Source of the DNA: Symsagittifera roscoffensis
Taxonomy: Eukaryota; Xenacoelomorpha; Acoela; Convolutidae
Direction of reading: 5' to 3'
Assembly: GCF_963678635.1 (NCBI RefSeq)
Contig: NC_087067.1
Coordinates: 48,343,618 to 48,407,617, forward strand
Length of the DNA stretch: 64,000 bases
Part shown: positions 34,947 to 47,994 of the stretch, piece by piece
How positions within the stretch are numbered: position 1 is the first letter of the stretch
How the letters are laid out: each line of letters opens with the position of its first letter
The notes under the pieces: generated by a model
Database searches by the model: none
What the model was told of the DNA's origin: nothing
What the model saw: the letters and a program-made list of their open reading frames with translations, nothing else
Made by a program: the position numbers and the translations under genes

Positions 34947-35537
34947 CACTTGTGGACAAAATGAAGCGCAAACTCAGGGTTTTACTCTAAATACCTGTTT
35001 TCAAGTTAAATTTTGGACAATATTTCTTCGAAGTTCAATAAAAATTTTACACAGGCAAGAGCAAATGATCAGAGCTACCATTTGTGAAAGTATCAATCGT
35101 TGGTTTCAATGTCTTAACAATGTAATCGGGGTCTGAAAATGCCAGTTTTCCCAATCTGCACTAATTGTTGCATCGTAGTGAATTCTTTCATGAAAAAACG
35201 GAGTAAAAATTTTGTTCATGCAGTGTGAAACATTCTCAGTGAAAAACTGGAAGCAATCAGTGTGAAGTTTTTACTAAACTTAGACGTTTGTTACTCTTTC
35301 AGGCGAAGTAATTAACTGAGATCAGACGAGGAAATATGGCATTTTCAGACCAAGAATACATTGATAAGTCATTGAAACCAAATATTGATACTTTCACAGA
35401 TGGTAGCTCTGATCATTTGCTCTCGATCTACGTAAAAATTTTACTGAATTTCGGCTGAAATGTTGTCCAAAATGTACATTGAAAACAGGCATTTTAGAGT
35501 AAAATCTAGATTTTGCACTTAATTTTGTCCACTAATG
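34947..35537. mobile_element. foldback family copy 2, complete
   Basis: 591 bp, with termini 'cacttgtggacaaaat' on the left and the reverse complement of 'cattagtggacaaaat' on the right. Arms of about 210-240 bp are imperfect inverted repeats: 'actctaaatacctgttttca', 'gagcaaatgatcagagctacc', 'gtgaaagtatcaat' and 'ggtctgaaaatgcca' all occur in both orientations. No transposase is encoded. Confidence 0.85.
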
Positions 35538-36095
35538 TAGCAGGCAAAGAAATGATAATTCGTTGGGCTGGTGAAAAAAATTTTGGATTTGATATTTACT
35601 GCGAACTGAGCAAAAATTCTGTAAGTAGCTTGATCTAAAAAAATTCCATCAGCGGTGTCAGTTCTAACTAATTGTTTCGGTTCATCTGGCAGCTGTTGAT
35701 TGGACCAATGAATTTGACATCTCAAGTTCAAGATTTTTTGTTAACTTGGGCATCTGAATTGCCAAAAAACCTTGAGGTGAAAATAATCAAGAATTGTGGT
35801 AAAGGTTTGGAAGTTGTCACTCTCTTCGTCGCTTAAAATAATCTGTTTTAGCTTCTATGACAGAAATGTTCCTTTACAATATGAAATTCCGGTTCTAGTT
35901 GAAATGATTTGAAAACTTAGGACACTCTGTTTTCAGGATTTTGATTTGTGTTTGAATTGTCTAAACTTGGCGAAAAGTTTGGTTGTATCATGGGACAATT
36001 CATTTTGTTTCCAATGTTAAAATACTTGCAAATCCTCCTTGTTCAATGTGTTTCATAACAAATTGAAGAAATAATTGTAAATTCTTCTTACCACA

Positions 36096-37000
36096 TTAGA
36101 ACTTCAAATACCGGATAATCGAGCTCTTCTTGTACCGGGCTTTTCGTAATATTGAAAAGCCTAGATTTCTTAATCGAATACCTTGGAAAAATTGCGCCAA
36201 CTATGTATATGGAAAATAATTTTAAACAAATAATTAAACAAATTTTGCCGGTTGCTGGTAACTTGTTTGATTAGACAGGAGTGATCAAAATGTATTTATT
36301 AAGTTGGCTGAGCGGAGGGTTAGATATTTTTTTTATAAAAGTTTTTCTAGCAGTTTTGAAAATTTAAAAATCTAAGACAACTGATCAGTTACTAAACTAA
36401 GTTCCAAGTTCTTGTCTTTGTGGTATCTTGATTTTGAATCAGCTATTAATTGTTTGACCGGATATGTTTTAAAATAAGTTCAACGTAGCAGGCAACTACT
36501 TTCGTTCAATAAAAAAAGAAGTGCTATTTCGTTAACAGGAGTGATCAAAATGTTAGAACTTCAAATACCGGATAATCGAGCTCTTCTTGTACCGGGCTTT
36601 TCGTAATATTGAAAAGCCTAGATTTCTTAATCGAATACCTTGGAAAAATTGCGCCAACTATGTATATGGAAAATAATTTTAAACAAATAATTAAACAAAT
36701 TTTGCCGGTTGCTGGTAACTTGTTTGATTAGACAGGAGTGATCAAAATGTATTTATTAAGTTGGCTGAGCGGAGGGTTAGATATTTTTTTTATAAAAGTT
36801 TTTCTAGCAGTTTTGAAAATTTAAAAATCTAAGACAACTGATCAGTTACTAAACTAAGTTCCAAGTTCTTGTCTTTGTGGTATCTTGATTTTGAATCAGC
36901 TATTAATTGTTTGACCGGATATGTTTTAAAATAAGTTCAACGTAGCAGGCAACTACTTTCGTTCAATAAAAAAAGAAGTGCTATTTCGTTAAGATGGTAA
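36096..37000. repeat. 457-bp tandem duplication inside copy 1
   Basis: 'ttagaacttcaaataccgga' occurs at 36096 and 36553. The join reads 'ttcgttaa' followed by a copy of 'caggagtgatcaaaatg', which also occurs at 36276-36292 inside the unit, so the junction carries a short templated filler. Confidence 0.9.
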
Positions 37001-37473
37001 AAAACGTTATGTTTAAATTTTCGTGGGAATTGAGCAAAAATTAGTTATTAGCTTGTTCTAAAAACTTATTTAATCTTGCCATTTCTTACATACTGTTTCA
37101 GTTTTCGAAGGTGTTAGCTGAACAAAAAAATTTGATATTTCTCTGCTAGCTGAGGTTCAGTTTTATTTGAAAATTTGGAGCAGGTGGATTCTCAATAACT
37201 TGGAGTTTTGACAGTTTAGAGGTGAAAACAATCAAGAACTCTGGAAAATTTTTGCAAATTGTTAATCTCTACGTCGCTGAAATTAACGTTTTCTAGCTTC
37301 TACGACAAAAACCTTCCTCTACAATCTACAACGCCTGTTTTAGTTAAAGTGACTTGAATTTCTTGCGACACACTGTTTTCAGGTTTCTGATTTGTCATTG
37401 AAGCAAACTTGGCGAAAAAAATGTTTGTATCATGGGACAAATCATTTTGTTTCTAATCGTAAAAAATTTGAAA

Positions 37474-40400
37474 GCATTGAAAGAGGAGAAAACTGGAGCT
37501 TGAATGCTCGATTAAACAAAAACTTACTAGTTTGCTGACTCACTGGGTAGAAAAAGAATAAATGACTCTTTTTCATCATAAGAGTGTCGGCGAATGATTC
37601 CGCAAAATCTTTAAAAAAATGGAATTTTCGTATGGTTTTTGCGCATGTTATTCAAAGTATTTTTTTTGTAAACACTACAAGAGAACAACTTCCATGCAAA
37701 TTTGACACGCATCGTTTAATGTGGGAGCAAATTCTTTGCATGGAAGTTTTATATGATTAAGATTCATGACTTTATGATATTTCTAAATGTCAATTATTCC
37801 AATAAAATTTTTCATATGATGCTGTGGCTTATATACTTTCTTTGTAATTTTAAAAATTTGTCAAAAAACCAGAATATTGTCGAAGTTTCAAAAAGTTTCA
37901 GCACAATTTCAGCTGGATTGAGCTTTTTATTAGTGCAATCGTTAGCTCAAACTAAATAGAATCTAATCGCGTTTTGATGTGCTTGGAGAAAAAATGAAAA
38001 AAAAATAACAACTCAATTTTTCTACATATTTCCTCGACCTACCAAAAAACCTTGTAAGATGACATCATTTTACACTCTAGAAGAAGTTCATTTTTATTCA
38101 ATAATTAGAAAACGCAACGGGGCTTCTTGCAACAAAATTGGATGTTTATACAAAGAAAACCCATGGAGTGTCTTTCCATCTACTACTTAATATGGATAAA
38201 ACATTTTTTGAAAAGCGTCTGAAAAACTAAATCAGACTTGAGGGATCTGGAGGCTCCCGAAAGAGACAAAATTAAGGTTTTTTGTCAAAATAGTTTTCTG
38301 CATTGCAACAATTTTGATAAATTTGGGTTGCGCATCATGTAATCAACAGCGCCGATATTATCAAAATCCAAAAGGCGGTTTAGCTACAGCTTGGGTTGTA
38401 AAACAAAAAATTTAACTGTCGAGAGAGTGAACAGAATATAAATGAAACAACCTTGAATGCAAAAAGGAAACTGACTCACAGAGTTACCACAATCCCTGCT
38501 GATATAGAGCGTTCAAGACCAGCGATGATTACGAGATCTCAATCAAATTTTAGGGCGCTAACATCAGTAGTGCTTACTTTTTTTCAAATTTCGTGGACGA
38601 GTTTAAGTTGATTGTTTGTTTTTGATAGTTACATATGTATTGCAAGGCACCCCATCTCTCTCTGATTTAGTGTGTTTTGTTAAGAATTTTTATTATATCT
38701 TGCAATGGTTTTTTCTTTCTTGTCTATAAGTACAATTTTTTCATTGGTTCTTTTTTGATCTATTCAACAAATTGTTTTGATGAAATTTTGCCAGTTAAGG
38801 ACAAAGTCTGCTGAATGACTCTCGAAACGTTTTTCCATTGATGTTTACATTGTTCAGACAAGATGTTTTGCCGACTGAAAGACACACAAACTATGTAAAT
38901 AGATAAGAATTTCTGATTTATTTTAATTATTATCATAATGTTAGATTTGAAAAAAGCAATAACACTTGTGGACAAAATGAAGCGCAAACTCAGGGTTTTA
39001 CTCTAAATACCTGTTTTCAAGTTAAATTTTGGACAATATTTCTTCGAAGTTCAATAAAAATTTTACACAGGCAAGAGCAAATGATCAGAGCTACCATTTG
39101 TGAAAGTATCAATCGTTGGTTTCAATGTCTTAACAATGTAATCGGGGTCTGAAAATGCCAGTTTTCCCAATCTGCACTAATTGTTGCATCGTAGTGAATT
39201 CTTTCATGAAAAAACGGAGTAAAAATTTTGTTCATGCAGTGTGAAACATTCTCAGTGAAAAACTGGAACCAATCAGTGTGAAGTTTTTACTAAACTTAGA
39301 CGTTTGTTACTCTTTCAGGCGAAGTAATTAACTGAGATCAGACGAGGAAATATGGCATTTTCAGACCAAGAATACATTGATAAGTCATTGAAACCAAATA
39401 TTGATACTTTCACAGATGGTAGCTCAGATCATTTGCTCTCGATCTACGTAAAAATTTTACTGAATTTCGGCTGAAATGTTGTCCAAAATGTACATTGAAA
39501 ACAGGCATTTTAGAGTAAAATCTAGATTTTGCACTTAATTTTGTCCACTAATGTAGCAGGCAAAGAAATGATAATTCGTTGGGCTGGTGAAAAAAATTTT
39601 GGATTTGATATTTACTGCGAACTGAGCAAAAATTCTGTAAGTAGCTTGATCTAAAAAAATTCCATCAGCGGTGTCAGTTCTAACTAATTGTTTCGGTTCA
39701 TCTGGCAGCTGTTGATTGGACCAATGAATTTGACATCTCAAGTTCAAGATTTTTTGTTAACTTGGGCATCTGAATTGCCAAAAAACCTTGAGGTGAAAAT
39801 AATCAAGAATTGTGGTAAAGGTTTGGAAGTTGTCACTCTCTTCGTCGCTTAAAATAATCTGTTTTAGCTTCTATGACAGAAATGTTCCTTTACAATATGA
39901 AATTCCGGTTCTAGTTGAAATGATTTGAAAACTTAGGACACTCTGTTTTCAGGATTTTGATTTGTGTTTGAATTGTCTAAACTTGGCGAAAAGTTTGGTT
40001 GTATCATGGGACAATTCATTTTGTTTCCAATGTTAAAATACTTGCAAATCCTCCTTGTTCAATGTGTTTCATAACAAATTGAAGAAATAATTGTAAATTC
40101 TTCTTACCACATTAGAACTTCAAATACCGGATAATCGAGCTCTTCTTGTACCGGGCTTTTCGTAATATTGAAAAGCCTAGATTTCTTAATCGAATACCTT
40201 GGAAAAATTGCGCCAACTATGTATATGGAAAATAATTTTAAACAAATAATTAAACAAATTTTGCCGGTTGCTGGTAACTTGTTTGATTAGACAGGAGTGA
40301 TAAAAATGTATTTATTAAGTTGGCTGAGCGGAGGGTTAGATATTTTTTTTATAAAAGTTTTTCTAGCAGTTTTGAAAATTTAAAAATCTAAGACAACTGA

Positions 40401-41030
40401 TCAGTTACTAAACTAAGTTCCAAGTTCTTGTCTTTGTGGTATCTTGATTTTGAATCAGCTATTAATTGTTTGACCGGATATGTTTTAAAATAAGTTCAAC
40501 GTAGCAGGCAACTACTTTCGTTCAATAAAAAAAGAAGTGCTATTTCGTTAAGATGGTAAAAAACGTTATGTTTAAATTTTCGTGGGAATTGAGCAAAAAT
40601 TAGTTATTAGCTTGTTCTAAAAACTTATTTAATCTTGTCATTTCTTACATACTGTTTCAGTTTTCGAAGGTGTTAGCTGAACAAAAAAATTTGATATTTC
40701 TCTGCTAGCTGAGGTTCAGTTTTATTTGAAAATTTGGAGCAGGTGGATTCTCAATAACTTGGAGTTTTGACAGTTTAGAGGTGAAAACAATCAAGAACTC
40801 TGGAAAATTTTTGCAAATTGTTAATCTCTACGTCGCTGAAATTAACGTTTTCTAGCTTCTACGACAAAAACCTTCCTCTACAATCTACAACGCCTGTTTT
40901 AGTTAAAGTGACTTGAATTTCTTGCGACACACTGTTTTCAGGTTTCTGATTTGTCATTGAAGCAAACTTGGCGAAAAAAATGTTTGTATCATGGGACAAA
41001 TCATTTTGTTTCTAATCGTAAAAAATTTTG
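37474..41030. repeat. large tandem duplication, copy 2
   Basis: 3557 bp, nearly identical to copy 1 without the 457-bp insertion. It abuts copy 1 directly: 'aaaaaatttgaaagcattgaaag' spans the junction. Confidence 0.9.
38963..39553. mobile_element. foldback family copy 3, complete
   Basis: Same element as at 34947-35537, carried along by the large duplication, with the same termini and a few base changes. Confidence 0.85.
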
Positions 41031-41075
41031 CTCACTTATCGCAAATTATTTTGCTCTCTTATCGCAAATTATCGA
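41027..41075. repeat. 23-bp direct repeat at the duplication edge
   Basis: 'attttgctcacttatcgcaa' then 'attttgctctcttatcgcaa' in tandem, exactly where similarity to copy 1 ends. Confidence 0.8.
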
Positions 41076-43292
41076 AGTAATAAGTAATAGTTAACTTTGA
41101 AACTCGATTAAATTTTTGAGCTTGTTCTTTGCGGGATTTTTTTATCTATGTTTTTTGTTATTAATCTGGGCTTGTGAATTGAATGGGCTGGGACAATAGC
41201 TCAAACTCGTTTTTCACTAGAAAAGGCATTGCTGATGTTCATAGTTCTCAGTGCCTTGGTGTCGCGTGAAAACTTTCATGAACGATTAAGTTTCTGTGTT
41301 TTCATAAGTTTTACTTGTTACTTCGTTGCAGTTTTAGATATATGAACCTAATGAATACCAAACTCACCGTTTTTTACAGCAGTGGAATGCAACTCACTCA
41401 TTTTTCGAAATAATAATGAATATGATATGAGCGTAGTTTAAGTTGGAGTAACATGTGACTCTTATCTAAAACCAATCAAAAAACGTTGCTCTTGAGTTTT
41501 AACCTTGCCCCGGTAACGCAGAGAGCAAAAAAAATGATGTGTGAAAAGCCTAAATAAAATCCATCATTCAAAATAAAGCATTTTTGACAATATTTTTTTA
41601 AAACTATACCAACATCAGGATATTTTGGATTAAAGCTTGAACAGGGTGTTGTCTGGAACAATAATATTCAAATGATGAAAAAGCTAAATTACTTATAGAT
41701 TTAAATTTAGCTTGATCTATACAAAACTAACACATCTGTAAGCAACTACAAATTTCAATTGATCTGCATTCTTTCTCGCTTCTTTTTGCCGCTTTTTTTA
41801 CTTTTGAAGATTTTTGTTCTTTTCCGGTTATGAAGGCATTGTTTGTTCAAATTTTGTCTTGAAGATTTTATTTTTGTTATGAATTCTTGAATTACGAAAA
41901 ACTTGGTTTGACAAAAATGCATCATAGAATTTGACATTTTCACCGTAGAAGATTATGTTTTCGATATGGAAGAACGAGCAAATATTGCAATATTCAATGG
42001 ACTGGAACCAATCCTCCAGACAGTTGATATTCAAACATGACAGTGAGTGGTTTCCTCGATCGGAGTATCCGAAAAAGAGTTTTTAGAGTTGGCGTGGGGA
42101 ATGATGCCAACAATTTCATTCACTGTTACTCCATTGCAGATCTTGGTTTAGCAGTGATCCATTGGTGCCCTGAGCAGATACTCCAAACTAGCTGTTTGGA
42201 AACGCCATTTGACCCCAAAAAATTTTCTAGAACGGAACAATCTCGGTTATACTTGGTAGACTATTATATGTTCGTCTTGCTCTGTTGCAGTAATTAGCAT
42301 GAATTTGAAAATAATGTTTTAGCTGTTTGCAACTTGTGAAAACTAATTTAAATATAACTCTAACAAAAAATAAGTTTTCTTGTGTCCTTTATTTTAATTC
42401 ATTGAACAAAATAAGAGGTTTAATCTCACAGGCAATGTTTTCAATCTTTAAAACACAATTCAATCTATTTATTCTGAGATTCTATAGGGCAGAAGCAAAG
42501 ATAAGTCATGTATCCTGGGTATGAGATGAAACAATATTCTTGAACCTTTTTTTATTTTAAACATGGTGATAAGAAAATTCAAATTTCACTAAAAGCTTAA
42601 GAGTTTGGGTAAAATACTGTAAAACAAAGAACAACTCCCTTTATCATTTGTATCAAAAATTAACCGCTGCCAAATAGCCATTTAAAATAATTGAAACTAC
42701 GGAGACCACAAAATAGTGAAAGTGATCAAAAATCATAAGGAGATGTTTTAAAAAATTCCAATCATGGAAAAACAACAGAAAAATTATCTCTTCAAATAAA
42801 GTTTCTACGTCCTTGAAAGCCAAGTACAACAATTATTCGCCAGTTGAGAGAAGTAGTGTGCTTTCTCACAAGCAATTTTGTTCCGACTGTCCAATGAAAA
42901 TGTTGAATAATTTTTTTTTAAAAAAAAGTTAATCCTGAACAACTTTCCTCAGTTTTGTTGAACAGTCTTAGAAAGAATTTCTGATCATTCATATTGGGGA
43001 CCTCGTCAAGCTTATAGACAACTTTTAGTTCTAGAAAAAAGGATTTCTATACCGCTATCGCCCCTTGTTTCGAAGGTCAAAATCACAAGCTTCAATTCGT
43101 TTTTGATAGATTTTCTCTAAATTATGCATCGGATATTTCTAGTAGAAAAATGGTTTCTGTTTGAAACTCTAAAGCAATTAAAGCTTATCAGTTTGTTTCT
43201 AAAGTAAATAGTGAAATCGTTTGTTTTATACCTTATTACCTGATTATCGTAGAATACCTTATTTTATTATCCATAAGGTATGCTACAACAGG
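41076..43292. other. no supported gene; weak coding-like trace at 41950-42240
   Basis: At 41950-42030 a frame reads like ordered protein (DMEERANIAIFNGLEPILQ), followed after stops by a trace at about 42055-42150 in the same general area (KEFLELAWGMMPTISF). It could be an old pseudogene or chance. The rest is AT-rich. Confidence 0.3.
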
Positions 43293-43364
43293 ATGAAATT
43301 TCAATTGATATTGACATTGTTTTTTTTAAATGTAACGCATTTCAACTGTTCTAATTATATGATA
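43293..43364 (+). CDS. candidate first exon of a secreted peptide
   Basis: ATG at 43293 opens 24 codons: MKFQLILTLFFLNV followed by THFNCSNYMI. This has the shape of a signal peptide (Lys, a hydrophobic core of about ten residues, polar end, Cys). It runs straight into 'gtaagt' at 43365, a consensus splice donor. No second exon could be placed with confidence. AT-rich DNA produces hydrophobic frames by chance, so this is a candidate only. Confidence 0.22.
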
Positions 43365-45057
43365 GTAAGTTTCAGTTTTTATTTGTCAGCGTTAAATTAA
43401 GAAGTATTTGAAAATGGCGGACTTTCATTTTGGTACTTTTTTTTGTAACTCGCTCTTTAATATTAGCATGCTCATTCATCGTGTATTGAATCTAAATTTG
43501 TACTGTTAAAAAATTGCTTAACTATTAAAAATCTTGAAGCTTCCATACATCAGTCCCCTTTCAAATTATGCAAAATAATTTTAATTCAAGTTCTTTTCTG
43601 GATTTTCTATTATTTTGGAATTTTTTTGGAGCAATTCACAGTGTAAATGCAATAAGTTTACTAATGTTAGGGATCATGACTGAACAATCAGCGGCCCCTC
43701 ATTATCAGCCCTAATCCAACACCAGGCAAACGAGGTTGATAATTTCTCATCTACTATTGAAATTCAGGTATCAGTCTTGAGAAACACTTTTCTATCAATA
43801 ACAACGAAAATATGAAATATGGTCTCATCGAGTTTATGACTCTGAAACAAATTGAGAATCAAAGTTTGATTTTAGAAATAACATCTAGCTGACCATGCAG
43901 AGTGCATTTTTTGGCTACACTCATTTTCCTCAAATCTGCTACTGTTGTTCCAGACTAAAGCTCGCAACAGCTTGAAATCGATGGAGTGAAATGTTCCATT
44001 AAATGACTGATCACACCCATGTACGCAAACGTTTTGTCTGATAATTTGTTTCTAAAAATGCTCGTTAAAATGGAAGAGCTGTTCTCCATAATTTTTTATC
44101 TCATGGTAGCAGTTGGTTCTTCAGCATGTAAAAGAGCCCTATTTTAATTTCGGAAAAGGTTAGACCAATCAGAGGCTCTTCGCGTATACCCCTTCCTTCC
44201 TGCTAAATGCTCTTTGTTTTTCATCACAATTGTTTTTTTTTCTAGAAAATCGTCTGTTTTAATTGTTTAAACTCTTATGTGAGTACAAATCATGACCCAT
44301 GTCAGTTTTACTCTAGCAACTATGTTTGAAAGAGTTTTTCTGAAACTTTCCGAAAAAAATAGCGGGAAATGACGTTAGTTTGGCTGTTTTGCTCAATTTA
44401 GAAAGCTTGTTGAGTTGTCACTTTCACTCGAAAAAAAGTCACACGCAGTTTCACGTCACTCAAAAAAAGTAAGTGATTTTCAAGGTTTTGACTGTTTATT
44501 TTGTTTTTAAGAAACTCCGCAACCTTCTTCGTGTTTCCAATATAAATGACCAGTAAGTTCAGTTTCAAGTTGAAGCTAAAATTAATTATCTAAAACTAAG
44601 CGTAAAGCTACCTTGTAGAGGAATCACTTTAGGTTTTGCTAAACAGTTGATGAGCTTGCTCAATACGTGAACCATTACGACCCCAGGTTTGGTTTCTTGG
44701 CCCAATTTTTGCTCGCTTGCTTTGAAGTATAGAAACTTGCTTTTTTTTACGCATAGCTTTATGTAAATAATTGTAGCAGAATTTTATTGAAATTTTTATA
44801 GAATCCCAACCGCTATGAAAGTAACTGAGCTTGGTGTTGTAATAGCCCATCAAAATATATATATTTTTTTGAAATTAGTTAGTTAGTTTTTGAAGATAAG
44901 AAACTGATCAACTTCGGACGAAAAAGTTAAAATGATTTACAGTTCTAAAAACAGGGCTCTTTTTCCGTTTTCTTGTCAAAACTTGGTCAATTTAAGGTGA
45001 AAAGGTTAAGTTGGTTGTCAGTACTGGCAAAAATTGTTCAGTTTCAGACCAACAGTC
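43365..45057. other. no supported gene
   Basis: AT-rich non-coding sequence. A second hydrophobic mini-frame at 44070-44147 was judged too weak. Confidence 0.45.
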
Positions 45058-45150
45058 ATGATCAAACAATCGCTGACACTAGTGGCTTTGGGTTGCATTC
45101 TGTGGCTCCAAAGCGATGCAGCCAGCATCCAAAGAAGATACACAAAGTAA
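45058..45150 (+). CDS. candidate short secreted peptide
   Basis: ATG at 45058 opens 30 codons with a textbook signal-peptide shape: MIKQSLTLVALGCILWLQ, then SDA before a likely cleavage, then ASIQRRYTK and stop. An acceptor-like 'gttcagtttcag' ends 9 nt before the ATG, which would suit trans-splicing or a 5'-UTR intron. A 'gt' just before the stop would allow a splice into a Cys-containing frame at 45165 on (MARCCTSTTDC), but the intron would be only about 19 nt. The function is unknown. Confidence 0.25.
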   Translation: MIKQSLTLVALGCILWLQSDAASIQRRYTK

Positions 45151-45439
45151 CTACAATTTAAAAAGATGGCTCGTTGCTGTACAAGTACCACAGATTGTGC
45201 CGGCCACAATCATGAAAAAAATACTATAAAAGAGGTTTTTGAATTTTTTGCAAACCAGTTTCGTTGTTTTTTGTTATCAAAGCAATGAGAAGATTACACT
45301 ACACTACTAGTAAAAAACCACGTTTAATTTTTTCATAAGGATCAAACTATTTAATATCGAGGACTAATCGCGACAACACGCACTTGAAGTTTCAACAAAA
45401 TCAACTTAATATATCCCTTCTATCAAATACCATTTCCGG

Positions 45440-46110
45440 CAACTTATAGTTTCAACAAAAACTTTTCATGGACCCCGAGAAAATGATCGTAGCTACCTCT
45501 AATTAAAGTATCGTTTCTTGGTTTCAAGCTTTTACGAGTTTATTTTGGGTCTAAAAAGACAAGTTCCACCCTCTTCAGTAAGTTTATTAATCGACTAAAA
45601 AAAAGGTAAGTTAATTTCGAGCTTAGGAAAGCTATCACAGTGAACAATTCAATTTATAGTTGAAAATGTTTCTTAGCCATGTAGTTCAGATGCTTACAAC
45701 TGGTCTTTTGGACCAGGATGAAATTGGTATGTACTTAAAACAATTAAAAGTTTTCTAGAGGTTAGCTTAGATCATTTCACATGGTCCAGTTAGGAATTTA
45801 ATTGAAACTGTAGGTAACAGTTGTTAAACTTGGGGCACTTTTTCCTTTCCCCCAACTGACATCAGCCTCAATTTTAAGGTGTATCGACGGTTTGTTTTTG
45901 CGAGGCTAATCAAGACGGAATATGTTTGTCATGACCTAATTAGTTAGAATGTCAACTTTTACGATAATCGGTTGATGGGAGCAGTTATTTTCCTTATAAA
46001 GTTTTGCAAGTGGTGGGGGGGTGGAGAAAGAACCAAATTTGTTCTTTGAAACTAGGTTTCTTATTTAAAGAAAAAATGACATTTTGTTTTCGATTTTGTC
46101 CACTAAAGGG
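45440..46110. mobile_element. foldback family copy 4, degraded
   Basis: Family landmarks: 'tcgtagctacctctaatta' with 'tttggtttcaa'-type sequence, and the right end 'attttgtccactaaaggg' (46093-46110). The left terminus is unclear. Confidence 0.5.
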
Positions 46111-47179
46111 TACAAACACGTGAAATAAGCATAATCAAAAACAGTCTTTAAAAAAGTTTTCTTGTTTTTTATTGTTTTTGTTCAAAAAATTTGCAGCTTT
46201 TTAGGAAACTTTTTTGCCAAATGATTGTGAAAGAAGCTTTGAAAACTAGTTTAATTTTAGTATAACTATGTTTTTTTACATAAATCACCAATTTTCTTAA
46301 CACTAAAACCTTTACACTAAAAGTCTAAGATTCAAATTATAATGTAAGCTTCAAACCAATACAATTTTTTACCGGTTTATCTCAAAAATGGGTAAATTGT
46401 TCTTATGTTTATACATTCACAGCTGAAAAAAAAAAACTGATTAGATATACTTTCGTTCCATTCCAATGATTCTTCGAGATACCTGATTTTGCGGAGAAAA
46501 CAAAACAAAAACTGAAACGCACCCAAGGACAAATTTCATCCCAATTTTCAACCATCGGAACCATAGAAATGTCAATTATATATCCGGTTGTTTGATGAAA
46601 TTGATAAATAGTTTCAACAATCGAAAAAAACCAAAAAAGAAAAACTGCATGCAGAACGATTATGAATTATAACATAATCCATTGTAAAAAAATTGTTTTG
46701 AATAAAAATTCAAAGATCAATTTAGCAAAAAACAAGTTCCATAATGGTCATCGTATACAAAAAAAAACGGTTTATTAACCCTGGTGGAATGAAATGCGGA
46801 TCATTATACTCATACTTTACGTTATTAAATTAGTTTTGATAATTGGAATGTTCTAGACCGGAAATTTTGCTGAAATTAAATTTTCTAGCTACAACTACCT
46901 CATGCTAACCGACTTACATTTTATTAAGTATGAAAAAAGTTATTGCATAATTAAAAAGAATTTTTAAATTTATGCAAAAGTGTTTCAGGACTCCTTGTTT
47001 GGGGCACCTCTGGTGTGGTGGTGGTGGATCATTTGTTTGCGTAAATAATCTCTGTGAATACAAAAGAGATTTCTGCCCAGATGAGGATTACTATGGTAGG
47101 ACCCTCTAGAATTGTTTTGCGAAGAATCGATAAACGTAGAGAACACTGTTATGCGAGTCGTGATAATTTTGTTTTCTAA
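46111..47179. other. no gene seen
   Basis: AT-rich sequence without a supported feature. Confidence 0.5.
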
Positions 47180-47790
47180 GAAAAAGGCTTAAATTTTGTT
47201 CACGCTCAGTTTTGATCTTTTTGCGGTTTGACTTGAGATTTTTTCTAAGTTCACTTCTTTTTAAGACAAGCTCCACTATCAAAGAGCTAAACTTCTTTTT
47301 AAGAATTAGATGACCTTTTCTTTGTTTTTTTTTCAGGAACAGGTCCTAATTTTTACTCACGCTCAGTTTTGATTTTCCGCGTTTTGACTTGTGATTTATT
47401 TTAGTTTACTTCTTTATAAGACAATCTCCACTATCGAACAGCAAAATTTCTTTTTAAAACTTAGATGGCCTTTTCTGCTTTTTTCAGGAAAAAGTCCTAA
47501 GATTTGTTCACGGTCAGTCTTGATTTTTTGCGGGTTGACAAGTGATTTCTTTCTAAAATCATTTCTTTTTCAAACTCGACTATCGAACTCCACTATAGAA
47601 CAGCAAAATTTCTTTTAGGGATAAGATTCCCTTTTTTTTCAGGAAAAGTCTTAAAATTTGTTCACGCTCAGTTTTGATTTTTCCCGGTTTGACTTAAGAT
47701 TTCTTTTTAGGTTCAGTTTTTTTAAGGCAAACTCCACTATCGTACAGCAAATTTTCTTTTTAAGAGTTAGATGGCTTTAAAGCTCTTTGA
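47180..47790. repeat. four-copy tandem array, period 150-158 bp
   Basis: 'cacgctcagttttgat' or a close variant starts at 47201, 47359, 47509 and 47663. Each unit also has 'ggtttgacttg-gattt', 'ctccactatcgaacagcaaa', 'tttctttttaa', 'tagatggcctttt' and a 'tttttcagga' string. Copies are clearly diverged. Confidence 0.85.
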
Positions 47791-47994
47791 ATTTGTAGAA
47801 CAGTTAGAGATGGACACTTTTTTGGTAAAATTAACCCAATTTGAGAAAGCTAGATCAAAAAGTATAACTTTTATTTCGCTGGGAAATCGTATGATTAATT
47901 TCCATTTTTGAATTTAGAAATTGATCGCGTTTTTCCTGACCTTTACAATTTGGCTGTTCGATATTGGAGTTTGCCTTCCTCTTAACAATAGAAA

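Larger units (their letters stand above)
33448..37473. repeat. large tandem duplication, copy 1
   Basis: Matches 37474-41030 nearly base for base. Starts 'gcattgaaagaggag' and ends 'taatcgtaaaaaattt'. It is longer than copy 2 because of a 457-bp internal duplication (36096-36552 and 36553-about 37000) and an 11-bp difference near 33905. Differences are a handful of substitutions and small indels, so it is recent, or an assembly artefact. No gene is supported inside. Confidence 0.9.

Noticed and set aside
44070-44147. 25-codon hydrophobic frame resembling a signal peptide
   Set aside because: No splice signal near it and acidic residues at the start; likely chance in AT-rich DNA.
45151-45290. 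Cys-containing frame starting MARCCTSTTDC as second exon of a toxin-like peptide
   Set aside because: It would need an intron of about 19 nt; noted only as an alternative for 45058-45150.
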